The notes under the pieces: model-generated
Database searches by the model: none
Told to the model about the DNA's origin: nothing
What the model saw: only the letters and a program-made list of their open reading frames with translations
Source of the DNA: Butyricicoccus pullicaecorum
GTDB lineage: Bacteria; Bacillota; Clostridia; Oscillospirales; Butyricicoccaceae
Direction of reading: 5' to 3'
Assembly (NCBI GenBank): GCA_018366195.1
Contig: JAGZIN010000002.1
Location: 124,001 to 188,000, forward strand
Length of the DNA stretch: 64,000 nt
In this document: positions 18,191-27,518 of the stretch, piece after piece
Layout of the letters: the number at the start of each line of letters is the position of its first letter
Position numbering within the stretch: the stretch's first letter is position 1
Position numbers and translations under genes: made by a program

Positions 18191-18294
18191 ACGCAGTAAA
18201 AGACGGTGGGGAAGTGCTTGCACTGTTCAAACGCTGTTTTTTGTGATACACTGAAAACGTATCTCGTGAATTCAAAGGCTGTAAGGAGACAGGA

Positions 18295-19644
18295 ATGAAA
18301 AGACTTTTTGCAGGGGCGCTCCTGCTTAGCTTTTTATCGGTTTTGACGGGCTGCACCCTCAAAAATGGGGTGGATTTAATGCAGCTGCCAAAGCCCAACA
18401 AAGACCGTCAGGCAATTACAGATGAGCTTGCCCGAGTCAAATCATCGGAAGCCGTGGAAGATGCGCCCTATCAGGGAGAAAACCGCAATACGGTGCAGAT
18501 GGTCGACTTGGACGGCGATGGGGTTGAGGAAGTGGTTGCATTTTTTCGAACACCAGCAAATGGGAATACCTATGAAGCCGTTGTTCTCACCAAGGAATCC
18601 GATGAGCGATATCGCTATGCCGGGAGCGTTCATGGCATTGGCTCCCGTATTGACTCGGTGAGCTATCCGGTCATTACGCCGGAAGGACAGCGCGCCATTT
18701 TGCTCAGCATGGAGCAGATGAGCGAGCAGAGCAATCATCTCATTGCAGCCGATTATATGGGAGAAAGTGTTCGGGTTATGCTGGAAACCGATTATGTTGA
18801 TATGATGGCAGTCGATGCAGATGGCAATGGAACCAGAGAGGTCTTTTTGATTTCCGGACAGGATACCCGTCACATTGCCTCGGTTTATGGCTATGATGTC
18901 AATAGCCGCGGGCTGAAGATGATGAGCGAAACCCCGCTGTCTGCATCGGCGAAGATTATTGAACGCATGCACAAGGGCTATCTTGCCGACCGGATTCCGG
19001 CGATTTTTGTGGAAGAAACGGTACAGGGCAGCAATGGGCAGCAAACCGATATCTTTATCTGGAGTCGGGAAAGCGGTCTGCGCAATCTGGCACGCAACAC
19101 AGAGAGCGGGACGGGACGAGGCACATACCGTGTGGTTCCCGCCAATGCCTATGATATCAACGGAGATGGCTTTACAGAAATTCCGCGCGCCGTCAAAATG
19201 GTTGGCTCTGCGGGCACAGAGGGCAATGAGGTTTATATGCTCGATTGGTATGTATATGCCGAAAACAGTCCGCCGATGTATGTGCAGACCACCTATCGCA
19301 ATGTCAGTCAGGAATGGGACTTTGTGATGAGCGCGGAATGGCAAAACAGAGTGCGTGCGGTCAAGGGAACCGAAGATGGAATTGACTATACAACATTTGA
19401 GGTCTATGTGCCCGATGGCAGGTCGATTCCGCTGCTGACCATCTATTATTTGCTCGGCACAGCAGACGATGTTCAGCAGCAGATGGCGGAAAAACAACTG
19501 TTTGCACTGGATACCGTTCCTTCGGGAACCTTCGCCGCAGAAATCCCGAGAGAAGCGGCAGGCAGCAGTCTGGCTTTGACACAAGTGCAGGTAAAAGAAC
19601 GATTTGCACCCATCACGGTGCATTGGAACGAAATAGAGTCGTGA
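18295..19644 (+). CDS. Lipoprotein with DxDGDG repeats, first gene of a two-component operon
   Basis: The protein is 449 residues. A signal peptide ends in the lipobox LTGC (Cys near residue 20). Three calcium-loop-like motifs appear at VDLDGDGVEEVV (about residue 66), VDADGNGTREVF (about 178) and YDINGDGFTEIP (about 286), recalling VCBS/FG-GAP beta-propeller repeats. It is therefore probably an extracellular, membrane-anchored beta-propeller that could bind calcium or a ligand. A response regulator gene follows within 20 bases and then its kinase, so it may be an accessory sensor for them (inference). AAGGAGACAGGA precedes the ATG. Confidence 0.8.
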   Translation: MKRLFAGALLLSFLSVLTGCTLKNGVDLMQLPKPNKDRQAITDELARVKSSEAVEDAPYQGENRNTVQMVDLDGDGVEEVVAFFRTPANGNTYEAVVLTKESDERYRYAGSVHGIGSRIDSVSYPVITPEGQRAILLSMEQMSEQSNHLIAADYMGESVRVMLETDYVDMMAVDADGNGTREVFLISGQDTRHIASVYGYDVNSRGLKMMSETPLSASAKIIERMHKGYLADRIPAIFVEETVQGSNGQQTDIFIWSRESGLRNLARNTESGTGRGTYRVVPANAYDINGDGFTEIPRAVKMVGSAGTEGNEVYMLDWYVYAENSPPMYVQTTYRNVSQEWDFVMSAEWQNRVRAVKGTEDGIDYTTFEVYVPDGRSIPLLTIYYLLGTADDVQQQMAEKQLFALDTVPSGTFAAEIPREAAGSSLALTQVQVKERFAPITVHWNEIES

Positions 19645-19662
19645 CAGGAGGCTTTGGAAAAG

Positions 19663-20358
19663 ATGAAGCGTAAGGTACTTGTCTTAGAAGATGAGGAGAA
19701 TATTCGGAGCTTTGTAGTGCTCAATCTCAAACGGGCAGGATTTGAAGTCATTGAGGCAGATACCGGTGAGCAGGCGCTTGCGCTGTTTGCACAGAATCCC
19801 GATATTTTGGTGGCAGTCTTAGACGTTATGCTGCCGGGAATCGACGGATATGAGGTGTGCCGAAGCCTTCGTGCGCATGGCTCCCGTGCAGGCATCATTA
19901 TGCTGACGGCACGCACGCAGGAAAGTGATAAGGTTACCGGACTGATGACCGGTGCAGATGACTATGTGACAAAGCCCTTTTCTGTGGTAGAGCTGGTGGC
20001 ACGGGTGGAGGCACTGGTGCGCCGTGTGGCGGGCAGCGGCTTTCAGGAGGACGACAGCCTGCGTTCTGGTCCGTTCCGTCTGGATACCCGTGCGAGAGAG
20101 GTCACAAAAAATGGCATGAAAATCGAACTGACCCAAATCGAATATGGAATTCTCAAGGCTTTTATGAGCAATGTCGATCGGGCGTTGTCGAGAGATGATA
20201 TCTTAGAGATGGTTTGGGGACATCATTTTGTGGGAGAACTCAAAATCGTAGATGTCAACATTCGGCGGCTTCGCATTAAAATCGAGGACAATCCGGCATC
20301 TCCCCGCTATATTGTCACCGTGCGCGGCTATGGTTATATGTGGGAAGGCAAGGTATGA
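19663..20358 (+). CDS. OmpR/PhoB-family response regulator
   Basis: The receiver domain spans residues about 4-115, with the acidic pair in LVLEDEEN, the phosphorylated Asp in AVLDVMLPG, and the Lys in TKPFS. A C-terminal winged helix follows (IELTQIEYGILKAFM, then a recognition helix at VDVNIRRLRIKI). It should activate or repress transcription when phosphorylated by the adjacent kinase. I chose ATG 19663, 11 bases after AGGAGG (19646-19651); TTG 19654 in the same frame is also possible. The stop overlaps the kinase start (ATGA at 20355-20358). Confidence 0.93.
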   Translation: MKRKVLVLEDEENIRSFVVLNLKRAGFEVIEADTGEQALALFAQNPDILVAVLDVMLPGIDGYEVCRSLRAHGSRAGIIMLTARTQESDKVTGLMTGADDYVTKPFSVVELVARVEALVRRVAGSGFQEDDSLRSGPFRLDTRAREVTKNGMKIELTQIEYGILKAFMSNVDRALSRDDILEMVWGHHFVGELKIVDVNIRRLRIKIEDNPASPRYIVTVRGYGYMWEGKV

Positions 20359-21941
20359 AGTACCGAAAAACGCAGATGCGGCCTGCGCCAAAGCCGAAGA
20401 CTGCCTCGCAGACTCGAATCCAACATTCTCCGGGCGGTTTGCGCGGACGCTGGGTAATGAACTCGCTTTCTTTTGTCGTGGTCATTCTGGCAGCCGTTGT
20501 GATTGCGGTTTCTGTTGGATTTTCCAGCTATTACTATAATAGTATCCATGATATGCTGAGCTATCGCATGAACGCCCAGACAACAAATTTTTATAATGGC
20601 GGGTGGCTCAGCAGTGCGGAGGACTATTACTATGGAATGGAAAAAACCATCGGGGATTTTGATGTCAATATGCGCGATAAAATTGAGTTCCAGTTTTTGA
20701 ATGAACAGGGAACGATTGTAAAATCCTCCTCCGGACTCAATGACGGCACCCTTGCAGCAACCGGAGACGTCGAGCGTGCGCTGCGGAACCAAATGCCTGC
20801 CCCGCAAATCGAGGTGCCGCATAAGGCAATGTTACAGGCATGGACGGGCAAAGACCCGATGACAGGAGAACGGGTTCTCAGCATGACAACCCCACTCTAC
20901 ATTGATGACGGACACATGGTCGGCGGGATTCGTATGGTCACCTCGCTTGCCATTGCGGAAAAACAGACCATGTATTTTGTTTTGCTGGCAGTGGCTGCCA
21001 GTCTGCTGTTTTTCTCTTTGGTGGTGCTGTCAAACCGTTACTTCATTAAGTCCATTCTGGAGCCGGTGACCAAAATCAATGTCATAGCCAAGGAGATTGC
21101 TGCCGGACGCTACGGTATGCGCCTGCAAAAGGTCTATGATGACGAAATCGGAGAGCTTTGTGATACCATCAACTATATGTCGGACGAGATTTCGCGCACC
21201 GAGCGCATGAAGAATGATTTTATATCCTCGGTCTCCCATGAGCTGCGCACTCCGCTGACGGCAATTGACGGCTGGAGCGAAACCCTTTTAACCGGCGGAG
21301 GAACCAATCCCGAGGAGGTGCGGCAGGGATTGGAAATCATTCATAAGGAGAGCCGCCGGCTGACCCGTATGGTGGAGGAACTTTTGGATTTCGCGCGTAT
21401 GGAGTCCGGACGCATGAAGCTGGAGGTCGAAACCTTTGATTTGGAGATGGAGCTTTATGAGGCGGTCTATATGTATGAGAATCTGCTGGCAGGAAGCGGC
21501 ATGACACTTGCCTACCACACAGAGGAGACAGAACTTTACTTTATGAACGGAGACCGCCACCGAATGAAGCAGGTATTTTTGAATATTATTGACAATGCGG
21601 CAAAATATGGAAAGAGCGGCGGGCGTATCGAGATTGATTTGCGCCATGCAGATAAGGATATTGTCGTTTGTGTCAGGGACTTTGGCGCGGGGATTCCCGA
21701 AGCCGAACTGCCCTTTGTGAAGGAGCGCTTTTATAAAGGCTCCTCCAAGGAGCGCGGAAGCGGCATTGGACTGTCCATCACCGATGAGATTGTGAAGCTG
21801 CATGGCGGTAAACTGGAAATCCGCTCCAAGCAGGGAGAGGGAACGGCTGTCTATGTCTCGGTTCCCGCAATTGATGTGCATACCGCGCTCGGTGTAGAAA
21901 CAAGCATTGCAGCAGAGGAGAATGTTGATGAGTCATTATGA
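20355..21941 (+). CDS. Sensor histidine kinase
   Basis: The protein is 528 residues. Two membrane segments (about residues 36-57 and 201-222) flank an extracellular sensor region of about 145 residues. After these come a HAMP-like linker, the H-box SHELRTPLTAIDGW, the N-box around IIDNAAKYG, the G1 box DFGAGIP and the G2 box GSGIGLSI. It autophosphorylates on the H-box His and passes the phosphate to the response regulator encoded just upstream. The ATG overlaps the regulator stop by 4 bases. The C-terminus runs about 25 residues past the ATPase domain and overlaps the next gene. Confidence 0.95.
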   Translation: MKYRKTQMRPAPKPKTASQTRIQHSPGGLRGRWVMNSLSFVVVILAAVVIAVSVGFSSYYYNSIHDMLSYRMNAQTTNFYNGGWLSSAEDYYYGMEKTIGDFDVNMRDKIEFQFLNEQGTIVKSSSGLNDGTLAATGDVERALRNQMPAPQIEVPHKAMLQAWTGKDPMTGERVLSMTTPLYIDDGHMVGGIRMVTSLAIAEKQTMYFVLLAVAASLLFFSLVVLSNRYFIKSILEPVTKINVIAKEIAAGRYGMRLQKVYDDEIGELCDTINYMSDEISRTERMKNDFISSVSHELRTPLTAIDGWSETLLTGGGTNPEEVRQGLEIIHKESRRLTRMVEELLDFARMESGRMKLEVETFDLEMELYEAVYMYENLLAGSGMTLAYHTEETELYFMNGDRHRMKQVFLNIIDNAAKYGKSGGRIEIDLRHADKDIVVCVRDFGAGIPEAELPFVKERFYKGSSKERGSGIGLSITDEIVKLHGGKLEIRSKQGEGTAVYVSVPAIDVHTALGVETSIAAEENVDESL

Positions 21942-22878
21942 AATGCCGCCCTGTGTGCGGAAAACTACGATTGGCGGACAGGCCATTATTGAGGGCATCA
22001 GTATGCGCGGTCCGAAAAATACCTGCGTAACCGTGCGCAAGCCAGATGGTACGCTGGAGTTTCAGGAGCGCCCGACGCCCACTCCGAAGCATTGGTTTTG
22101 GAAGCTGCCCGTTGTGCGCGGTGCCTATACGCTGCTGACAGCCATGAAAGACGGCGTGTCGGATATCAATTTTTCCGCGCAGTTTTTCGAAGATGATGAC
22201 AGCATGGATACCGAACCGTCTCGCTTTGAAAAGTGGCTTGACCGGCATATTTCTTCCGACAAAATGGAAAAGGCGCTGCTCGGAGTGGCAATGGTGTTGG
22301 GAACGCTCATTCCCATCGCGCTGTTTCTGGTTGCGCCAACCTTGATTGTCAGCGTTCTGCCCAAGGATACGCCGTATTTTGTGCGCAGCTTGCTTGAAGG
22401 GATTGTCCGCATCGTTCTGTTCTTGATTTTTATGTGGTCGGTTTCCCACATGAAGGATATTGAGCGAACCTTTCGCTATCATGGGGCGGAGCATAAAACG
22501 ATTTTCTGTTATGAAGCCGGATTGCCGCTGACTGTGGAAAACGTGCGCAAAATGCCGCGCTTTCACCCGCGCTGCGGTACGAGCTTTATGATTGTGATGA
22601 TGATTATTCCCATTCTGATTTTTGCATTTGTGCAGATGGATAATGTATGGATTCGTATGCTGCTGCGTTTGCTGCTTTTGCCGGTGGTGGTTGGAATCGC
22701 CTACGAATGTAATCGTTGGGCGGGACGGCATGACAATTGGCTTTGCCGTGCCATTCGGTGGCCGGGACTGCAAATGCAAAAGCTCACGGTATTTGAACCC
22801 GATGACAGCATGATTGAAGTGGCAATTGCAGGCATGGAGCGGGTGATTCCGGAGGACGACAGCGATGCGTGGAAGTGA
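21928..22878 (+). CDS. DUF1385 family membrane protein (YqhQ-like)
   Basis: The protein is 316 residues from ATG 21928, behind AGAGGAG and overlapping the kinase gene by 14 bases. The N-terminal TTIGGQAIIEGISMRGP string is the hallmark of DUF1385. Other conserved pieces are YHGAEHKTIFCYEAG near residue 190 and HPRCGTSFM near 214, with four or so membrane segments. Conserved His, Cys and Glu suggest metal or redox chemistry, but the function is not established. Neighbourhood with prmC is common in Firmicutes. Confidence 0.88.
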   Translation: MSHYEMPPCVRKTTIGGQAIIEGISMRGPKNTCVTVRKPDGTLEFQERPTPTPKHWFWKLPVVRGAYTLLTAMKDGVSDINFSAQFFEDDDSMDTEPSRFEKWLDRHISSDKMEKALLGVAMVLGTLIPIALFLVAPTLIVSVLPKDTPYFVRSLLEGIVRIVLFLIFMWSVSHMKDIERTFRYHGAEHKTIFCYEAGLPLTVENVRKMPRFHPRCGTSFMIVMMIIPILIFAFVQMDNVWIRMLLRLLLLPVVVGIAYECNRWAGRHDNWLCRAIRWPGLQMQKLTVFEPDDSMIEVAIAGMERVIPEDDSDAWK

Positions 22879-23734
22879 TACCGTGACCATAAAGGCATGT
22901 TACCAAATGGTGTGCAGCCGTTTGTCTGTGCCCGAGATTTCCATGCCGGAACTGGAAGCACGGGAGTTGGTATCCTGTGCGCTGGACTGTGATTTGAGAC
23001 GGCTGCCGCCCATGCAGACGGTTTCCTCAGAGGAGCAAGACCGGCTCAAGACGCTTGTCAAGCGCCGTCTGCAAGGGGAACCGCTTGCCTATCTGCTGGG
23101 AGAATGGGATTTTTGTGGAATCACCCTGCGGGTAACGCCGGCGGTACTCATTCCCCGAAGCGATACCGAACGCCTTTGTGAGCTGGCAATCGAGCGGGCG
23201 CGGGCGCGGCAAACGCCGCGGATTCTGGATTTGTGCAGCGGTTCGGGCTGTATTGGGCTGGCGCTTCTGCGCGAGGTTCCCAAGGCGGTCGGACTGGGCG
23301 TAGACCTATCCCCTGAAGCGGTGCAGCTGGCACAATCCAATGCCGCGCAGCTTGGGCTTGCATCGCGCTATTGCTGCATCGAAGGAAATGCGCTGACGGC
23401 GCCGCCGCAGGAATATAAAGCGGCGTTTGATGTGATGGTGTGCAATCCACCCTATATCACGGCGCAGGAAATGTGTGCACTCGATGTCAGTGTGAGCGCC
23501 TATGAACCTCATCTTGCACTCTATGGAGGACCAGATGGACTGGATTTTTACCGGTCCGTCATGCAGGGCTGGGCACAGACTGTGCGTCCGGCAGGAGATG
23601 TTTTCTTTGAGTGCGGCTGGAAGCAGGGACAGGCGGTTGCGGATATCTGCATACAGGCAGGCTGGCGGCAAACCGAAATCGAGACGGATTATGCGGGGAT
23701 ACCGCGTATTATCCATACAGTGCGTCCGGACTGA
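22865..23734 (+). CDS. prmC: Release factor glutamine methyltransferase PrmC
   Basis: The protein is 289 residues. It methylates the GGQ glutamine of peptide-chain release factors using SAM. Visible are a helical N-terminal domain, GEWDFCGITLRVTPAVLIPR, SAM motif LDLCSGSGCIGLALL near residue 120 and the catalytic NPPYI near 196. The start at 22865 is 9 bases after GGAGG and overlaps the DUF1385 stop by 14 bases. The usual downstream partner prfA is absent; recA follows instead. Confidence 0.93.
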   Translation: MRGSDTVTIKACYQMVCSRLSVPEISMPELEARELVSCALDCDLRRLPPMQTVSSEEQDRLKTLVKRRLQGEPLAYLLGEWDFCGITLRVTPAVLIPRSDTERLCELAIERARARQTPRILDLCSGSGCIGLALLREVPKAVGLGVDLSPEAVQLAQSNAAQLGLASRYCCIEGNALTAPPQEYKAAFDVMVCNPPYITAQEMCALDVSVSAYEPHLALYGGPDGLDFYRSVMQGWAQTVRPAGDVFFECGWKQGQAVADICIQAGWRQTEIETDYAGIPRIIHTVRPD

Positions 23735-24035
23735 TGCGGGGAATATGGGAGCGGCAGGGCACAAGCTGTGTCCGAATACCAGAGTCTCTCGTTCCTTGAA
23801 ATGGCGGCATATATTTCAGATATTGTATTCTGATAAAATATCCAGTACAATGTACATACAGCCGTTTTCGTCCCTGTACAAAGCAGCAGTTTATGATAGC
23901 TGTTCGGAGAAACCACTCTTTGCTGTGGTATAGAGGCGGTTCGGAACGATATCGTGCGTCTGTTCGCGGCGCATCAAATAGCATAAACAATCTTTAACAA
24001 GCAATCTTTTGAATTTTTATGGAGGAATCATCGCG
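23735..24035 (+). promoter_or_regulatory. recA upstream region with promoter at 23823-23851
   Basis: TTGTAT (23823-23828), 17 bases, TACAAT (23846-23851) is a good sigma-A promoter. It gives a leader of about 180 bases before recA. TCAGA (23816-23820) and TCTGA (23829-23833) form an inverted repeat overlapping the -35 box and could be an operator. No clear GAAC-N4-GTTC LexA box was found. No gene is visible in this stretch. Confidence 0.5.
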
Positions 24036-25223
24036 ATGGCGTCAAATAATAAAAAGAAATTAGAGCCTGTTGCACCCGCAGCCAATAAGCAGGAGGCACT
24101 GGCAAAGGCACTGGGGCTGATTGAAAAGCAGTATGGCAAGGGTGCCGTCATGCGTCTGGGAGAAAACACTGGTATGTCGATTGACCATATTTCCACCGGT
24201 TCCATTGGTTTGGACTGTGCGCTGGGCATCGGAGGACTTCCGCGCGGCAGAATCGTGGAGATTTATGGCCCCGAGTCCTCTGGTAAAACGACTGTCGCGC
24301 TGCATGCAATCGCGCAGGCACAGAAGGCGGGCGGGGAAGCGGCGTTCATTGACGCAGAGCATGCTCTTGACCCCGTATATGCCCGCGCGCTGGGTGTCGA
24401 TATTGACAGTCTGCTGGTTTCTCAGCCGGATACCGGTGAACAGGGACTGGAAATTGCAGAGGCACTGGTACGCTCCGGCGCACTGGATATTGTCGTGGTG
24501 GACTCGGTTGCGGCACTTGTTCCGCGGCAGGAAATTGAGGGCGAAATGGGAGATTCCTTTGTGGGTCTGCATGCCCGCATGATGAGTCAGGCGATGCGTA
24601 AGCTTGCAGGTTCCATTGCAAAGTCGAACTGTGTGGCAATTTTTATCAATCAGCTGCGTGAAAAGGTGGGCGTTGTATACGGCAATCCCGAGGTGACAAC
24701 GGGCGGACGGGCACTCAAGTTCTATGCTTCGGTTCGCATTGATGTACGCCGCATTGAACATATTAAGAATGGCACCGAGTTGCTTGGCTCCCGCACACGC
24801 TGCAAGGTGGTCAAGAATAAAGTTGCACCGCCATTTCGGGAAGCTGAATTTGATATCATGTATGGCGAAGGCATTTCTTTCACCGGAGAGCTGGTAGACC
24901 TTGGGGTTGAGCATGGGTTTATTCAAAAGTCCGGTGCGTGGTTCTCCATGGACGACGTGCGCTTGGGACAGGGCAGAGATAATGCTAAGATATATTTTAA
25001 GGAACACCCGGAACAGGCGGAAATTCTTCATGAAAAAATCATGAACGCAATTGCAGAGGAGAACAATAAGCTGGCAGCCAAAGCCGCAAAGAAGAGCAAG
25101 GACGAGGAACTGCCAGCCGCACCGGTCAGCAAGCCGGAACCGGAAAAGAAGGCAGCAAAATCCAAGGCAGTGGCAATCGACGCAGATGACTTTGATGAAG
25201 ATGACGACGGAATTGATGTATGA
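24036..25223 (+). CDS. recA: Recombinase RecA
   Basis: The protein is 395 residues. It forms filaments on single-stranded DNA for strand exchange and triggers LexA cleavage. Walker A is GPESSGKTT near residue 80, with IDAEHALDP, VVDSVAALVPR, the L2-region INQLREKVGV and GGRALKFYASVR all present. The C-terminus is a Lys/Ala-rich then Asp/Glu-rich tail of about 55 residues, longer than in many homologues. ATG 24036 follows GGAGGA. recX begins inside its last codon. Confidence 0.98.
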   Translation: MASNNKKKLEPVAPAANKQEALAKALGLIEKQYGKGAVMRLGENTGMSIDHISTGSIGLDCALGIGGLPRGRIVEIYGPESSGKTTVALHAIAQAQKAGGEAAFIDAEHALDPVYARALGVDIDSLLVSQPDTGEQGLEIAEALVRSGALDIVVVDSVAALVPRQEIEGEMGDSFVGLHARMMSQAMRKLAGSIAKSNCVAIFINQLREKVGVVYGNPEVTTGGRALKFYASVRIDVRRIEHIKNGTELLGSRTRCKVVKNKVAPPFREAEFDIMYGEGISFTGELVDLGVEHGFIQKSGAWFSMDDVRLGQGRDNAKIYFKEHPEQAEILHEKIMNAIAEENNKLAAKAAKKSKDEELPAAPVSKPEPEKKAAKSKAVAIDADDFDEDDDGIDV

Positions 25224-25738
25224 GGAGCTCAAGTCAAAAGCCTGACCCGCTTTCGATGACGCAAGAGGAATTAGAGGCGCTCTATCAAAGTACCTTAGAC
25301 GCTGCGGCACGACAGCTGTCTTACCGCGCCCTTTCTGTCAGCGCTTTGCGCGACAAGCTGTTGTCGCGCGGCTATCTGGAAAATGCGGTCGATTATGCGT
25401 TGGAATATTTACAGGCACATGGATTTTTGAATGATGTACAATATGCAGAAAGCACGGTGCGTTCCTATCAGCGCCGCGGATATGGAACGCTTCGGATTAC
25501 ACAGGAGCTGCGCCGCCGCGGGGTAGATGCTGCGCAGGCAGAAGCAGCCATGGATTGCTATGAGCCAGACTGGGAGAGCATGGAAGCGCTTTTGGACAAA
25601 CGCCTGCATGGAGACTTGTCCGACCGCAAGGAGGTCAATAAGGCGGTTGCAGCCTTACAGCGCCGCGGCTTTGTTTGGGAGGATATCCGAACGGCACTCA
25701 ACCGGTATGGCGCTTCCTTGGAAGCAGAATGGGATTAA
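25220..25738 (+). CDS. recX: Regulatory protein RecX
   Basis: The protein is 172 residues of the three-helix tandem RecX repeats: LSYRALSVSALRDKLLSRGY, DYALEYLQAHGFLND, YAESTVRSYQRRGYG and RITQELRRRGV. It caps or inhibits RecA filaments. The ATG overlaps the recA stop by 4 bases, giving translational coupling with its target. Confidence 0.93.
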   Translation: MRSSSQKPDPLSMTQEELEALYQSTLDAAARQLSYRALSVSALRDKLLSRGYLENAVDYALEYLQAHGFLNDVQYAESTVRSYQRRGYGTLRITQELRRRGVDAAQAEAAMDCYEPDWESMEALLDKRLHGDLSDRKEVNKAVAALQRRGFVWEDIRTALNRYGASLEAEWD

Positions 25739-25766
25739 ACGCTCCAAAAGGATACAGGAGAAGAAT

Positions 25767-25922
25767 ATGCCGCCAAAAGGGAATCGTGGATTGTGTCTGT
25801 TTGCGATGGGGCTTGCGTTTTTTTGTGTTGTGTTTGCTGATTTGTGGTATGCAGCGGTTCTCATCGCTGCATATCATGCTATCATAGAGAGGAACCGTTT
25901 CATAGGGAGGAATACGCCATGA
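25767..25922 (+). CDS. Small membrane protein, 51 residues
   Basis: ATG 25767 lies 8 bases after CAGGAGAAG. The product has one or two hydrophobic segments (LCLFAMGLAFFCVVFADLWY, then AAVLIAAYHAII) between a basic N-terminus and a charged C-terminus. The stop overlaps the next start (ATGA, 25919-25922). No family is recognised. It lies between recX and rimO in a run of tightly packed genes. Confidence 0.6.
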   Translation: MPPKGNRGLCLFAMGLAFFCVVFADLWYAAVLIAAYHAIIERNRFIGRNTP

Positions 25923-26167
25923 TACATAAACTGATTTGGCCAGCGGCGGTCTTGGCTGTGCTATTGCTGGCGGCTGAGATTTTGAATTTATCTGCAATGC
26001 AGCATTTTGGCGCAATCCTGTCTATTGTCGGGATCGCGTTTTGCCTTTTGGCGCACATGTCTGCCCGCAGTCGCGCGGATAAGCATGCGGCAAAGGTAGC
26101 GCTTGGAGCACTTGCTCTATATGTCGTGGTATTGTTGCGCTGGATTCTGTTGCTGGTATCCGTATAG
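25919..26167 (+). CDS. Small membrane protein, 82 residues
   Basis: ATG 25919 follows AGGGAGG by 8 bases. Three hydrophobic segments are visible (about residues 5-25, 30-48 and 62-80), separated by the basic loop SARSRADKHAAK. It is probably a small inner-membrane protein translated together with the preceding 51-residue protein. No named family is recognised. Confidence 0.65.
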   Translation: MIHKLIWPAAVLAVLLLAAEILNLSAMQHFGAILSIVGIAFCLLAHMSARSRADKHAAKVALGALALYVVVLLRWILLLVSV

Positions 26168-26193
26168 ATGATGAGAGAAAAGAGGAAGATGTT

Positions 26194-27516
26194 ATGAAAA
26201 TTGGACTGATTTCGCTGGGCTGTGCAAAGAATCTGGTCGATTCGGAGCACATGCTGGCAAGACTGCGAGAGGCTGGGCATGAAATTGTTGCAGATATGGA
26301 CGATGCGGAGGTTGGCATTGTCAATACCTGTGGGTTTATTGAATCTGCAAAGACAGAGGCAATCGAAACCATTTTAGAAACGGCACAGTATAAGCAGAAT
26401 GGAAAGATGCAGGGGCTGGTTGTAACCGGCTGCCTTGCACAGCGCTATCGGGAGGAGATCGAATCCGATTTGCCCGAGGTTGATGTGATTTGCGGCACCG
26501 GAAGCTATGAAAATATTGTGGACGCGGTACAAGCTGCCTATGGGCATGAGAAGCGGGCATACTTTGGTGCCATGGAGCAGGCGGACCTCAATGGGCAGCG
26601 CAGTCTTTTGACGCCGGGATACACCGCATATTTCAAGATTGCAGAGGGGTGCTCAAATACGTGCGCTTACTGTATCATTCCCAAGCTGCGCGGCAAATAC
26701 CGCAGCCGTGATTTTGATACCCTCTTGCAGGAGGCACAGCTGTTATCAGATGCAGGGGTCAAGGAGCTGATTGTCATTGCACAGGATACCACGAAATATG
26801 GTGTGGACCTTTATGGAGAGCGCCGCCTGCCTGCGCTCTTACAAGAGCTGTGCAAAATGGATTTTACATGGATTCGTCTGCACTATCTCTATCCGGACCA
26901 AATTACAGATGAGCTGATAGATGTCATTGCACAACAGGAGAAAATCGTAAAATATCTGGATATTCCGCTTCAGCATGCTTCGAAACGGATTCTGCGCGCG
27001 ATGCGCCGTCCGGGTGACCGGCAAAGCCTCACCGCGCTCATTCAAAAGCTGCGTGAGCACATTCCGGGTGTGGTGCTGCGTACCAGCCTGATTGTCGGTC
27101 TGCCCGGAGAAACCGAGGAGGAGTTTGCCGAACTGTGTGAATTTTTACAGGAGGTACGCATAGAGCGCGCCGGTGTGTTTGAATTTTCGCCGGAGGAAGG
27201 CACCGCAGCGGCAGAAATGCCTGACCAGATTGCAGAGGAAATCAAGGAAAGACGCCGCCTGATTGTGGAGGAGCTGCAATCCGGTGTGATGGACGAATAT
27301 AATCTCTCCCGCATACATGAGGAAATGCAGGTATTGTGCGAGGGCTTTGAGGAAGATACAGGGCTGTACTATGGACGTACCTATGCAGATTCGGTTGAGG
27401 TAGACGGCAAGGTTTGGTTCGCTTCGAAGGAGCCGTGTCAGGCGGGGGACTTTGTGCAGGTGCGCATAGATGACAGCCTTGGCGCAGACCTTTCCGGTAC
27501 AAGGCTTGGAGGGTGA
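26194..27516 (+). CDS. rimO: Ribosomal protein S12 methylthiotransferase RimO
   Basis: The protein is 440 residues. This radical-SAM enzyme adds a methylthio group to an Asp of ribosomal protein uS12. The N-terminal UPF0004 domain carries cysteines at SLGCAKNLVDSEHML, NTCGFI and VTGCLAQRY for the second Fe-S cluster. The radical-SAM motif is CSNTCAYC near residue 153, and a C-terminal TRAM domain ends the protein. The LVDSE text and the overall pattern separate RimO from MiaB. pgsA follows with almost no gap. Confidence 0.96.
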   Translation: MKIGLISLGCAKNLVDSEHMLARLREAGHEIVADMDDAEVGIVNTCGFIESAKTEAIETILETAQYKQNGKMQGLVVTGCLAQRYREEIESDLPEVDVICGTGSYENIVDAVQAAYGHEKRAYFGAMEQADLNGQRSLLTPGYTAYFKIAEGCSNTCAYCIIPKLRGKYRSRDFDTLLQEAQLLSDAGVKELIVIAQDTTKYGVDLYGERRLPALLQELCKMDFTWIRLHYLYPDQITDELIDVIAQQEKIVKYLDIPLQHASKRILRAMRRPGDRQSLTALIQKLREHIPGVVLRTSLIVGLPGETEEEFAELCEFLQEVRIERAGVFEFSPEEGTAAAEMPDQIAEEIKERRRLIVEELQSGVMDEYNLSRIHEEMQVLCEGFEEDTGLYYGRTYADSVEVDGKVWFASKEPCQAGDFVQVRIDDSLGADLSGTRLGG

Positions 27517-27518
27517 AT

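Noticed and set aside
23877..23965. GTTCGGA and GGTTCGGAAC strings before recA as LexA boxes
   Set aside because: Orientation and spacing do not fit GAAC-N4-GTTC; they read as TTCGGAAC-type palindromes at best.
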